Positions 54,589 through 63,296 of a DNA stretch of 64,000 bases are shown in pieces. Source of the DNA: DASUFP01 sp036274495 (GTDB taxonomy: Bacteria > Bacteroidota > Bacteroidia > AKYH767-A > OLB10); assembly GCA_036274495.1 (NCBI GenBank), contig DASUFP010000080.1:1-64000 (forward strand), written 5' to 3'. The notes beneath the pieces were generated by a model, which worked only from the letters and a program-made list of their open reading frames with translations, was not told the DNA's origin and did no database searches. The number at the start of each line of letters is the position of its first letter. Position 1 is the first letter of the stretch. The translations under genes were made by a program, and so were the position numbers.

Positions 54589-54782
54589 TACAACATTCTC
54601 TATTCCCGTTATCTTTCGCGGATCCCTTATGAATAAATCCCGGTTGCCAGAGGTTATGATCGGGCGGCTGTTGTATCGCTTCTTAATCGGTGTTTTTAAA
54701 ATCAACCGCAATCTCCGGCATTACTTTAACCAGTTTGTTGTATAAAAAACAAATTAGTGAAAATCAATACATTAACTTATGT

Positions 54783-54811
54783 TTTGGGGTGCCGATAATT
54801 TATTACCTTTA
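54783..54811 (+). promoter_or_regulatory. probable promoter of the 54853-58476 run
   Basis: TTTG (54783-54786), 17 bp, TACCTTTA (54804-54811), one mismatch from consensus. The first gene's ATG is at 54853. Confidence 0.45.
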
Positions 54812-54852
54812 CTTTATCAGCATTCAAAGAGCTGACTTTTTTCAAATTGCCA

Positions 54853-55719
54853 ATGGAAAATACTGCAAAACTTATCCGATCGTATCTCAGTTTAACAGGT
54901 GCATTATTGGTTGCAGGTCAGGTAAAAGGTCAGGTTGTTTACTATGATTTCAATCCTGACACGGTGCTGGCGGCGCCAAACTCCTGCAATTTTGTGTACC
55001 TCGATCTGGATCTGAACAACGATTCGGTCATGGACTTTCGAGTCAGGGCAAGAAAATGTTATCCCGGAACCACATATGGTTGCAACGGTGAGTTTATTGA
55101 AATTGCGCCTACTCCCGGAAATCAAATTGTCCCCGGTTATTATGGGTGTCCTACCGGGTTGTCCTATAATCCAAACAATCCACAGGCATTAAAATTAACT
55201 AACGGAGATACTATTGGAAATGCCTCGCCTTTTTCGAATGATGGCATGCTGAGACAATGGGCAGCCTGTACCTTTCAATCGTACCTGCTCGATTGCGGAA
55301 CATGGGCTACAGGGAACATTGCTTCAGTCGGACTAAAGTTTAAGATTGCAGGTCAGTTTCATTACGGTTGGCTGCGGTTGCAGATGCTTTCAAAAAGTGC
55401 ATGCAAACTGCTCGATTATGCCTACCAGGATCAGGCAGGCGCACCGGTGTCCGCCGGATCAACCATTGATCTTACTACTTCCATTCAGGAGATAATACCT
55501 GAGATTACGTTAACCGTAAACGACAAAAACGTTGAACTTGTATCAAAAACATTTTTAAACAGTGCAGATGTAACAGTGGTGGATTTACTGGGAGCTGTGG
55601 TATGGAAGTCGACCTGGAACGGGAGCAACATGCACTTCAGTTTGAAGACTCAGGGGATGTACGTGGTACAAATCAACGGTAATCAGGTTCGGTACAAAAA
55701 GAAATTTTTCATTTACTGA
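54853..55719 (+). CDS. secreted protein with T9SS-type C-terminal domain
   Basis: 288 residues. A signal peptide (about 1-26, ending VKGQ) is followed by a beta-rich part with DLDLNNDSVMDFRVRA, similar to calcium-binding dockerin-like or FG-GAP segments in wording only, and several Cys. The last 70 residues resemble a short T9SS sorting domain (VNDKNVELVS, VTVVDLLGAVVWKSTWNG, GMYVVQINGNQVRYKKKFFIY). Enzyme function not recognised. A small ORF and the fusion protein gene follow on the same strand. Confidence 0.75.
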   Translation: MENTAKLIRSYLSLTGALLVAGQVKGQVVYYDFNPDTVLAAPNSCNFVYLDLDLNNDSVMDFRVRARKCYPGTTYGCNGEFIEIAPTPGNQIVPGYYGCPTGLSYNPNNPQALKLTNGDTIGNASPFSNDGMLRQWAACTFQSYLLDCGTWATGNIASVGLKFKIAGQFHYGWLRLQMLSKSACKLLDYAYQDQAGAPVSAGSTIDLTTSIQEIIPEITLTVNDKNVELVSKTFLNSADVTVVDLLGAVVWKSTWNGSNMHFSLKTQGMYVVQINGNQVRYKKKFFIY

Positions 55720-55733
55720 AATTTCAAAATGTA

Positions 55734-55946
55734 ATGGTTAAAAATAAGGACTGGCCGGTAGCAGGAGAGCAGGTTATTACAGAGCGGGGATCCTTGGACA
55801 CGCTGGCTCATGGTGCAAAAGGAATTCTGATATGGAAAAAAATCAGGATGGAATCGGATTATTGGAAGCACCGGTACAAAAAACTTTTTAATAGTGAATT
55901 GCCTGAAAAAGCCAAAGTGAACACTTTCAATTTTCCGGATGAATAG
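55734..55946 (+). CDS. small protein upstream of the phosphatase-TPR-sulfotransferase gene
   Basis: 70 residues, beginning MVKNKDWPVAGEQV. No export signal, membrane segment or known family; the second half is basic with WKHRYKKLF. Its last eight bases overlap the start of the next gene (ATG 55939 inside it), an arrangement typical of translational coupling. It may be a partner or leader of the fusion protein. No independent promoter was seen. Confidence 0.5.
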   Translation: MVKNKDWPVAGEQVITERGSLDTLAHGAKGILIWKKIRMESDYWKHRYKKLFNSELPEKAKVNTFNFPDE

Positions 55947-58476
55947 AAAAATGCTTCTCGTAGGTTGGGACGCAGCTGACTGGAAAGTGATTACCCCTTT
56001 GTTGGATGCGGGCCTGATGCCTGCATTGAATACCTTAATAGAAAATGGCTGCATGGGTAATATTTCGACCCTTGACCCACCGCTTTCACCCTTACTTTGG
56101 ACATCTATTGCAACCGGCAAGCGTGCCTATGATCATGGAATTCTCAATTTTACCGAACCTGACTTTGAAAATAATTACATAAAGCCGGTTCAGGGATCTT
56201 CCAGAAAAACAAAAGCGTTCTGGAATATTTTGTCCGAACAGGGATTTAAAACACACGTTGTTGGTTGGTGGCCGAGTCACCCGGCCGAACAGATAAACGG
56301 AATTTGTGTAAGTAATTTGTTCCAGAAGTCATTCACCGACAACAATGGAACACTTAACCTTACAAATGGTTGTATTTATCCTAAGGAATATGAATCGCTA
56401 TTCAGCGAATTGGTAGTAGAGCCATGGGAAATTACAGCTCAGATGATTGAGCCGTTTATTCCGGACCTTAAAAATGTTCCGAAGGACAATAATGCCCTGT
56501 TTTCGCTGGCAGGAATTCTTGCGGATGCCTCCTCTGTTCATGCGGCGGCAACATACATCCTCGAAAATCACGAGTGGGATTGTGTGGCTGTGTACTACGA
56601 TGCCATTGATCATTTTAGTCACCGGTTCATGCATTACCATCCGCCAAAATCGGAACATGTAACCGAAGCAGAATTTAATCTTTATAAGAATGTTTTAACT
56701 GTCGGATATATTTTTCATGATATGATGCTTGGTCGTTTACTGGAACTGGCAGGCGATGATGTAACCGTTATGATAGTAAGTGACCATGGATTTCATACTG
56801 AAAAACAGCTTCCGTTCGCCTTACCGAAAGAGCCCGCTGCCCCCGCATTTGAGCACAGGCAACATGGAATAGTAGTAGTGTCAGGGAATGGGATCAGGAA
56901 AGACGATTCGATATTTGGAGCCGGTTTACTGGATATCACACCCACCATTTTGAATTTGTTTGGATTGCCCTGTGGCAAGGATATGGAGGGAAGGGTATTA
57001 CAGCAGGCATTTACAACCTACACTCCAATTCCACGCATAGCATCATGGGGGAATAATGTCTATTCTAATTTGGCCGAAAGTACAACCGATCCCTGGGCAA
57101 ATCAGATTGCCATGCAGCAACTGATCGACCTTGGATATGTCGAATCACCGGAAGGAGGTACATCAAATTACATAACTGTTTGTGTAAATGACTCACAACA
57201 CTTTCTTGCCAAATCATATATCGATGGCCATAAATATCCTGAGGCCTATGCTATCATCAGGCCGCTCTATCTTAATAATAAACGCATCATTCGATTTGGG
57301 TTCACCTATATACAGTGTTGCGATTATTTACAATTGTACAAGGAGGCTTATGAAGTAATTGAGGAATTAAAAAAACTGGACGAGGCTTCGTTTGTCGATT
57401 TTGATCTTATAGAGGGCGATCTTTTAAAAAACCAATATGAAAACCGTAAAGCCATAGAAAAGTTTTCGGCTGTATTGGAGCGAAACCCTCAAAACAGCTA
57501 TGCCAGCTTTTGTATTGCTTTGTGTTATTTCAGATTAGGTGATGACCTTGTGGCAATGACTTATTATTTGCGCGCACTAGCTGCTGATGACTCAAACCCT
57601 GCGTATTACCATGGGCTGGCTCAAAGTTATTTCAATCAGGGGAAGTTTGATGAATGTATTGCCGTTGCTTTACAAGCGCTCAATCTTTCATTTTCTCTGC
57701 CTAAAGTGCATTGGCTGATTGCGGAGTCGTTTTATAATCTTGGTAAGTTGAAAGAAGCTTCCGGATCCTATGAATGGTATCTTAAAATGGTTCCCGGGAA
57801 TTTGCGTATCAGAAAAAAACTGGCAGATGTATACCAAAAAATGGAGATCAGTCAAATGAGCGAAGTGCATATGAATTTATACAACCAGTCGAAATCAGGG
57901 GATTATATAACAGTTGTAAGCGGCCTTCCCAGGTCCGGAACAAGTATGATGATGCAGCTGCTGTGTGCCGGAGGGCTCGAAGCAGTAACGGATAACCTGC
58001 GTAAGGCCGACAACCATAATCCTCATGGTTATTACGAATATGAGCAGGTTAAATCACTGCATAAAGACGCGTCGTGGGTAAACACGCTGATCGGAAAAGG
58101 CCCTGTCAAAATTGTGATTCCCCAGTTATTGTATTTGCCGCCGGGTTATAATTACAAGATCATTTTTATGAACCGTAATTTAGATGAAATTGTAAATTCA
58201 CAACAGGAAATGCTCTCAAATGGATTTGCTGTTGCTTCGACACATAAAACAGATCAATTAAAAACAGTCTTTGGTAATTTTTTAACAAAATGCAATGCAT
58301 TCTGTGAGTCGCCCAATATAGAAGTGCTGAACGTACATTACAAAGATTTTGTGTCAGGGAATGAAGCCGTCATTTATTCCGAACTGTCGAAAATCAAAAA
58401 GTTTCTGAATGCCGATTTGGAAATTGAATCTATGTACAGAGTAATAGATCCGGGATGTTATCATTCAAAAGTGTAA
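55939..58476 (+). CDS. fused alkaline-phosphatase-superfamily, TPR and sulfotransferase protein
   Basis: 845 residues. Residues 1-350 form a type I phosphodiesterase/nucleotide-pyrophosphatase domain: Asp11 in LVGWDAADW, a nucleophile candidate Ser50 in PPLSPLLW, Asp221/Asp224/His225 in YYDAIDHFSH, Asp282-His283 in SDHGFH, and His309 in HRQHGI. Residues about 430-640 are TPR repeats (ASFCIALCYFRLGDD, PAYYHGLAQSYFNQGKFDE, PKVHWLIAESFYNLGKL). From 655 to the end is a sulfotransferase: SGLPRSGTS (661-669) is the PAPS loop, and FMNRNLDEIVNSQQEML the second motif. There is no signal peptide or membrane helix, so it is cytosolic. The whole reading frame is intact. The combination suggests that one protein removes and adds phosphate/sulfate groups; the substrate is unknown. 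Confidence 0.9.
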   Translation: MNRKMLLVGWDAADWKVITPLLDAGLMPALNTLIENGCMGNISTLDPPLSPLLWTSIATGKRAYDHGILNFTEPDFENNYIKPVQGSSRKTKAFWNILSEQGFKTHVVGWWPSHPAEQINGICVSNLFQKSFTDNNGTLNLTNGCIYPKEYESLFSELVVEPWEITAQMIEPFIPDLKNVPKDNNALFSLAGILADASSVHAAATYILENHEWDCVAVYYDAIDHFSHRFMHYHPPKSEHVTEAEFNLYKNVLTVGYIFHDMMLGRLLELAGDDVTVMIVSDHGFHTEKQLPFALPKEPAAPAFEHRQHGIVVVSGNGIRKDDSIFGAGLLDITPTILNLFGLPCGKDMEGRVLQQAFTTYTPIPRIASWGNNVYSNLAESTTDPWANQIAMQQLIDLGYVESPEGGTSNYITVCVNDSQHFLAKSYIDGHKYPEAYAIIRPLYLNNKRIIRFGFTYIQCCDYLQLYKEAYEVIEELKKLDEASFVDFDLIEGDLLKNQYENRKAIEKFSAVLERNPQNSYASFCIALCYFRLGDDLVAMTYYLRALAADDSNPAYYHGLAQSYFNQGKFDECIAVALQALNLSFSLPKVHWLIAESFYNLGKLKEASGSYEWYLKMVPGNLRIRKKLADVYQKMEISQMSEVHMNLYNQSKSGDYITVVSGLPRSGTSMMMQLLCAGGLEAVTDNLRKADNHNPHGYYEYEQVKSLHKDASWVNTLIGKGPVKIVIPQLLYLPPGYNYKIIFMNRNLDEIVNSQQEMLSNGFAVASTHKTDQLKTVFGNFLTKCNAFCESPNIEVLNVHYKDFVSGNEAVIYSELSKIKKFLNADLEIESMYRVIDPGCYHSKV

Positions 58477-58486
58477 TGACTGAGGT

Positions 58487-58506
58487 ACATCAGGATTCCC
58501 TGATGT
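58487..58506. terminator. terminator-like hairpin between convergent genes
   Basis: Perfect 8-bp stem ACATCAGG (58487-58494) / CCTGATGT (58499-58506), loop of four, followed by TTAAAT on the plus strand. Weak T run; it probably serves the fusion gene. Confidence 0.55.
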
Positions 58507-58540
58507 TTAAATCAGATACAGAAAATTATATCAGATTCAA

Positions 58541-60442
58541 TCAATAAGCGCGTTCGTTACGGCCTTCAACATGATTGATAAAAGACTTGCATACAACCTT
58601 GTTACCTCCCGGAGTAGGGTAATTGCCGGAGAAATACCAGTCGCCGGTATGGCCGGGACAAGCCTGATGAAGATCTTCTATTTTCTGGAAAATAATCTGA
58701 ACATCGGCATTGAGATCTGCCGGTTTCAGCATAACAGATATTTTTTCTGATATCTGATCAGCAGTAAACGGTTTGTAAATTTCTCTTACATGGTTTACTT
58801 GTTGTGCCGCCGGAAGTAACTCCTGTTCTTTGCATTTGTGATACACCTCATCGATAATGTGCTCCATGTTATTTTCTTCCAGAAGCTCCATTGCAGCCGA
58901 AAATGCGACAAAATCGCCAAGCTTGGCCATGTCTATGCCATAGCAATCGGGATAGCGTATTTGCGGTGCAGATGATACAATGATAATTTTTTTAGGTCCG
59001 AGCCGGTCCAGCATTCGCAGAATACTTTTCCGCAGTGTGGTGCCTCGCACAATTGAATCGTCAATTACAACAATGGAATCAATCCCTTTTCGAACAGTAC
59101 CGTAAGTTATATCATAAACGTGGGCAACCAGGTCGTTACGCTGACTGTCGTCGGTGATGAATGTTCGCAGCTTTGCATCTTTAATGGCCAGTTTTTCAAC
59201 ACGTGTGCGCATCGATAATATTTCGGCCAGCCGCTCTTCAGTCATTTCTTTGCCGGCCTTCAGAATTTTTTGCTGTTTAATTCCGGCAAGGTAGTTCTCC
59301 ATTCCTTTCACCATACCATAAAAGGCCGATTCGGCAGTGTTAGGTATATAGGAGAAAACGGTATTCTTCAAATCATAATCAATAGCATCCAGTACAGCGG
59401 GGCATAACAAATTCCCTAATTCTTTCCGTTCCTTGTAGATGTCGATATCACTCCCTCTTGAAAAATAGATCCGTTCGAAAGAACACGACCGCCGCTCACC
59501 CGGTTCACGGAATTTTTGTTCTTCAACTCTTCCATTCTTCCTGATGATGAGTGCATGACCGGGCTTTATCTCGGTTAGTGCCTCAACAGGTAAATTAAAC
59601 GTTGTTTGAATGGCAGGACGCTCACTAGCTACAACGGCAATTTCATCGTCGTGGTAATACCATGCCGGACGAATGCCGTTAGGATCACGCATCACAAATG
59701 AATCACCATGTCCTATCATACCGGCAATGACATAACCGCCATCCCAGTTTTTTGCGGCTCTGGTGAGGATACGTTGTACATCAAGATTCTGAGCGATAAG
59801 TGCCGAAATTTCCCTGTTTGAATATCCCTCCTGCTTGTAGCGCTGAAACCAGAGTTCATTTTCTTCGTCGAGAAAATGTCCGATTTTTTCCAGCACAGTA
59901 ACCGTATCGGATTTTTCTTTTGGATGTTGTCCGAGTTCAAGCAACTGACCAAGCAGTTCATCAACATTGGTCATATTAAAATTTCCGGCTACAACCAGGT
60001 TGCGGGCCATCCAGTTATTTTGACGTAAAAAGGGATGACAGTTTTCGATGCTGTTTTTTCCGTACGTACCGTATCGCAAGTGTCCAAGAAAAACTTCGCC
60101 TGTAAACGGAAGGTTGTCCTTTAACCATTGCGGGTCATTTATTTTATCGGGATGTTCTTTTGCTGCTTCAGCAAACCGCGAATTGATTTTATCAAATACA
60201 TCGGGAATAGGCTGAGTGGCATTACTGCGATGACGACTGATATATCTTTCACCGGGTGCAACATCCAGTTTGATGTTAGCAACACCTGCGCCGTCCTGTC
60301 CGCGGTTGTGCTGTTTTTCCATCAGCAAATACAGCTTGTTGACGCCATAAAAGGACGTGCCGTATTTTTCCTTATAAAATTCGAGAGGTTTGAGAAGCCG
60401 AAGCAGCGCGATGCCGCATTCGTGTTTAACCGAGTCGCTCAT
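58541..60442 (-). CDS. amidophosphoribosyltransferase-like (PurF paralogue)
   Basis: 633 residues, longer than the usual PurF (about 470-510). The N-terminal Ntn glutaminase has Cys9 in HECGIALL, which would need removal of eight residues to become the N-terminal nucleophile, as in PurF. RGQDGAGVANI, GHLRYGTYGKN and AGNFNMTN follow. The phosphoribosyltransferase domain has the PRPP motif VVIDDSIVRGTT. Catalysis of PRPP plus Gln to phosphoribosylamine is expected, but a second, long form may have a different role; many Bacteroidota carry such a second copy. A perfect promoter precedes it. A long insert and a C-terminal extension are not explained. Confidence 0.85.
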   Translation of the reverse strand: MSDSVKHECGIALLRLLKPLEFYKEKYGTSFYGVNKLYLLMEKQHNRGQDGAGVANIKLDVAPGERYISRHRSNATQPIPDVFDKINSRFAEAAKEHPDKINDPQWLKDNLPFTGEVFLGHLRYGTYGKNSIENCHPFLRQNNWMARNLVVAGNFNMTNVDELLGQLLELGQHPKEKSDTVTVLEKIGHFLDEENELWFQRYKQEGYSNREISALIAQNLDVQRILTRAAKNWDGGYVIAGMIGHGDSFVMRDPNGIRPAWYYHDDEIAVVASERPAIQTTFNLPVEALTEIKPGHALIIRKNGRVEEQKFREPGERRSCSFERIYFSRGSDIDIYKERKELGNLLCPAVLDAIDYDLKNTVFSYIPNTAESAFYGMVKGMENYLAGIKQQKILKAGKEMTEERLAEILSMRTRVEKLAIKDAKLRTFITDDSQRNDLVAHVYDITYGTVRKGIDSIVVIDDSIVRGTTLRKSILRMLDRLGPKKIIIVSSAPQIRYPDCYGIDMAKLGDFVAFSAAMELLEENNMEHIIDEVYHKCKEQELLPAAQQVNHVREIYKPFTADQISEKISVMLKPADLNADVQIIFQKIEDLHQACPGHTGDWYFSGNYPTPGGNKVVCKSFINHVEGRNERAY

Positions 60443-60459
60443 GCGGGGTTTCTAAGGTG

Positions 60460-60487
60460 CAAAGATAACAAATAAATCAGTTCACAA
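60460..60487 (-). promoter_or_regulatory. promoter of the PurF-like gene
   Basis: Minus-strand TTG (60487-60485), 17 bp, TATCTTTG (60467-60460) followed by C: both boxes exact. Transcription starts about 13 bases before ATG 60442. Confidence 0.6.
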
Positions 60488-60525
60488 TGTAACTGATTAA
60501 AATACAGCAAAATACAAGCATTAAA

Positions 60526-61533
60526 TTATAAAAAGAGGCTTTTCTCGAGCTGCAGCCACTCCAGTGCCGATCCGCTAAGGAGGCGTTCTTTTGTAGTGTT
60601 GTCAAAGGAGGATTGATCAATGAGTGACCCCGGTAAATTTTCACCCAGCGGAAAGGGATAATCGGATCCCAGTGCCACCCGGTTGGCGCCGACGAGGCTT
60701 ACGATATATTTCAGCATTTCCTGATCGTGTACCAATGAATCCAGATAAAATTTCCCCAGGTAATTGCGTGGGTTAACGGGATTATCGACAGCGACGAGGT
60801 CGGGACGGCAATTAAAGCCATGTTCAATACGCCCTATAGTGGCAGGAAACGAACCACCCCCGTGGGCGAAGGCTACACGCAGGTTTGGCAGCCGTTCGAA
60901 AACACCGCCAAAAATCATTGAACAAATTGCCAATGATGTTTCTGCCGGCATTCCTACCAGCCAGGGGAGCCAGTATTTTTGCATTTTGGATTGTCCCATC
61001 ATTTCCCATGGGTGCACAAAGAGCGCGGCACCTAATTTTTCGGCGGCCTGAAAAAAGGGAAACAATTCCGGTGCATTTAAATTCCAGTCGTTCACATGGC
61101 TGCCAATCTGAACGCCCTTTAATCCTATTTGCATACACCGTTCCAATTCGGCAATAGCCAGCTGAGGATCCTGTAAGGGAACTGTGCCAAGTCCTATAAA
61201 GCGCTTTGGATATTTTCTGACAATTGCTGCGATGTGATCATTTAAGAAGATGGCAACTTCGAGGCAATCTTTTGGTTGTGCCCAGTAACTAAACATCACC
61301 GGAACGGTAGAGAGCACCTGCACATGCACGCCATGCGAATCGCATTCGTGCATGCGTGTTTCGGCATCCCAGCAATTTTGTTCTACTTCTCTGAAAAATT
61401 TATCGTCTACCATCATCTTTGCACAACAGGGTTTGTGGTGTTCCAGATGGATAAATCCGCCATACCCAAACCGACCTTTGAAATTGGGAATGTTTTCGGG
61501 AAGGATATGAGTATGAATGTCAATTTTTAACAT
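60526..61533 (-). CDS. 2-amino-3-carboxymuconate-6-semialdehyde decarboxylase (ACMSD)
   Basis: 335 residues, full length. It takes the product of 3-hydroxyanthranilate dioxygenase and removes CO2 to give 2-aminomuconate semialdehyde. The zinc ligands His7 and His9 are in DIHTHILP, a third is in ALFVHPWEMMG, and FAHGGGSFPATIGR and LGSDYPFPLGE supply the rest, including the catalytic Asp. GYGGFIHLEHH near the start is characteristic. The semialdehyde dehydrogenase for the next step lies 1.8 kb away on the same strand, with one ALDH7-like gene between. Confidence 0.94.
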   Translation of the reverse strand: MLKIDIHTHILPENIPNFKGRFGYGGFIHLEHHKPCCAKMMVDDKFFREVEQNCWDAETRMHECDSHGVHVQVLSTVPVMFSYWAQPKDCLEVAIFLNDHIAAIVRKYPKRFIGLGTVPLQDPQLAIAELERCMQIGLKGVQIGSHVNDWNLNAPELFPFFQAAEKLGAALFVHPWEMMGQSKMQKYWLPWLVGMPAETSLAICSMIFGGVFERLPNLRVAFAHGGGSFPATIGRIEHGFNCRPDLVAVDNPVNPRNYLGKFYLDSLVHDQEMLKYIVSLVGANRVALGSDYPFPLGENLPGSLIDQSSFDNTTKERLLSGSALEWLQLEKSLFL

Positions 61534-61640
61534 AGGCGGAATTTGCGTAGCGAATTAAGATGGGATTACTGCTTTTGTTTTTAATAAATCAAAACAATTA
61601 AAACAATGTGCAGTGCACTTGCTATTAACCGGAACAGGAG

Positions 61641-63209
61641 TCAATCAATATCAAATTTGATTCCCTGTGCAAGGGGTAATTCGGCACTGAAATTTATGGT
61701 GTTGGTTTGTCGCCGCATATATATTTTCCAGGCATCCGAACCGGATTCGCGTCCGCCTCCCGTCTCTTTTTCACCGCCAAATGCCCCGCCGATTTCAGCT
61801 CCCGAAGTCCCTATGTTTACATTCGCAATACCGCAATCGGATCCCTCATGAGAGAGAAACATTTCTGTTTCGCGCATATTGTTTGAGAATATCGATGATG
61901 ATAGTCCCTGAGGTACATCATTCTGTAAGGCGATAGCCTCTTCCATGGTTTTGTATTTCATGATGTACAAAATGGGAGCGAATGTTTCGTGCTGAACAAT
62001 TGCGTAATGATTTTCTACTTCGGCAATACACGGAATCACATAACATCCCGATTCGCCTCCGGTTCCTTCAAACAACTCTCCGCCATGTACAATTTTACCG
62101 CCTTCTTTGATTACTTCCGCAATCGCATTTTGAAAATCGTTAACCGCATTTTTATCAATCATGGGTCCAACAAGTGTCGAAGGATCGAGCGGATGTCCTA
62201 TACGCACATGGCGGTAAGCGTTGACGAGCTTTGTTTTGAACGTTTCATAAATGGATTCATGAATAATCAGTCGTCGTGTACTTGTACAACGTTGTCCGCA
62301 TGTTCCAACGGCGCCAAACAACACAGCATGCAGTGCCATCTCAATATCGGCATCGGCTGAAATAATAATTGCGTTGTTGCCACCCAGTTCGAGCAAACTG
62401 CGGCCGAGTCGTTCTCCAACAATTCTGCCTACCCGTTTTCCGACAGCTGTCGATCCGGTAGCTGAAATCAGCGGAACACGCCTGTCGGCCAAAAAATTAT
62501 CGCCGATATGTTTTGATCCGCCTGCGGCAAGACATACAGTGCCCTCAGGCACATCATTTACTTTTAGCACATCGGATATAATATTATGGACTGCAACAGC
62601 GCACAGCATTACCTTGGACGATGGTTTCCAAATCACAGTATCGCCGCACACCAACGCCAGCATCGCATTCCATGACCAAACGGCCACAGGGAAGTTAAAT
62701 GCGCTGATGACTCCAACAATTCCCAAAGGGTGGTACTGATCGTACATTCTGTGCCGTGGTCGCTCACTGTGCATGGTGAATCCATGCAGCTGACGCGAAA
62801 GTCCTACAGCAAAATCACATATATCAATCATCTCCTGCACTTCGCCCAATCCCTCCTGATAAATTTTCCCCATCTCATAAGATACAAGACGTCCGAGATC
62901 TTCCTTATACTCGCGCAGTGCATTTCCTATCTGGCGAACTACTTCACCACGTTTTGGAGCGGGAACCATACGCCATTTGATAAATGCTTCCTGCGACATG
63001 GTAACCATTTTTTCGTAATCGGCAGCAGTCGCCTGATTTACCGATCCAATCAGTTTTCCGTCGGCAGGAGAATAGGAATCAATTTTTTCACCGGAAGTTT
63101 CAAACCACTTCGTACCTGTGCAGGCACCATTGTTGATTTTTTTAATTCCTAGGCGCTGGAGTGATGCCAGCAATAATTCGTCGTGTGATGAGAGAGTGGA
63201 TGTTGTCAT
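61641..63209 (-). CDS. ALDH7-type (alpha-aminoadipic semialdehyde) dehydrogenase
   Basis: 522 residues from ATG 63209; a longer frame to 63257 adds residues without family similarity. The catalytic Cys is in GTCGQRCTSTRR and the general base Glu in LLELGGNNAIII, both as in antiquitin (ALDH7A1/AmaB). The INxQATAADYE opening and SFLGKxE-like IGGAFGGEKETGGGRESGSDAWK end fit too. ALDH7 enzymes oxidise 2-aminoadipate-6-semialdehyde in lysine breakdown, the likeliest role here. It lies between two genes of 3-hydroxyanthranilate breakdown. Confidence 0.9.
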   Translation of the reverse strand: MTTSTLSSHDELLLASLQRLGIKKINNGACTGTKWFETSGEKIDSYSPADGKLIGSVNQATAADYEKMVTMSQEAFIKWRMVPAPKRGEVVRQIGNALREYKEDLGRLVSYEMGKIYQEGLGEVQEMIDICDFAVGLSRQLHGFTMHSERPRHRMYDQYHPLGIVGVISAFNFPVAVWSWNAMLALVCGDTVIWKPSSKVMLCAVAVHNIISDVLKVNDVPEGTVCLAAGGSKHIGDNFLADRRVPLISATGSTAVGKRVGRIVGERLGRSLLELGGNNAIIISADADIEMALHAVLFGAVGTCGQRCTSTRRLIIHESIYETFKTKLVNAYRHVRIGHPLDPSTLVGPMIDKNAVNDFQNAIAEVIKEGGKIVHGGELFEGTGGESGCYVIPCIAEVENHYAIVQHETFAPILYIMKYKTMEEAIALQNDVPQGLSSSIFSNNMRETEMFLSHEGSDCGIANVNIGTSGAEIGGAFGGEKETGGGRESGSDAWKIYMRRQTNTINFSAELPLAQGIKFDID

Positions 63210-63268
63210 GATTATGAGCTTATAATAAGGGAACTCCGGGAGTGCAGACTGCACCATAACCGGAAGTG

Positions 63269-63276
63269 CAAAGGTA
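63269..63276 (-). promoter_or_regulatory. -7 promoter box of the ALDH7-type gene
   Basis: Minus-strand TACCTTTG followed by C, exact consensus. No -33 element was seen. It lies 60 bp before ATG 63209. Confidence 0.5.
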
Positions 63277-63296
63277 CGAAATTGCAGGTAAGGTCT

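Noticed and set aside
62374..62739. Plus-strand 121-residue frame and neighbours at 61989 and 62730
   Set aside because: All are antisense to the intact ALDH7-type gene and lack any family features.
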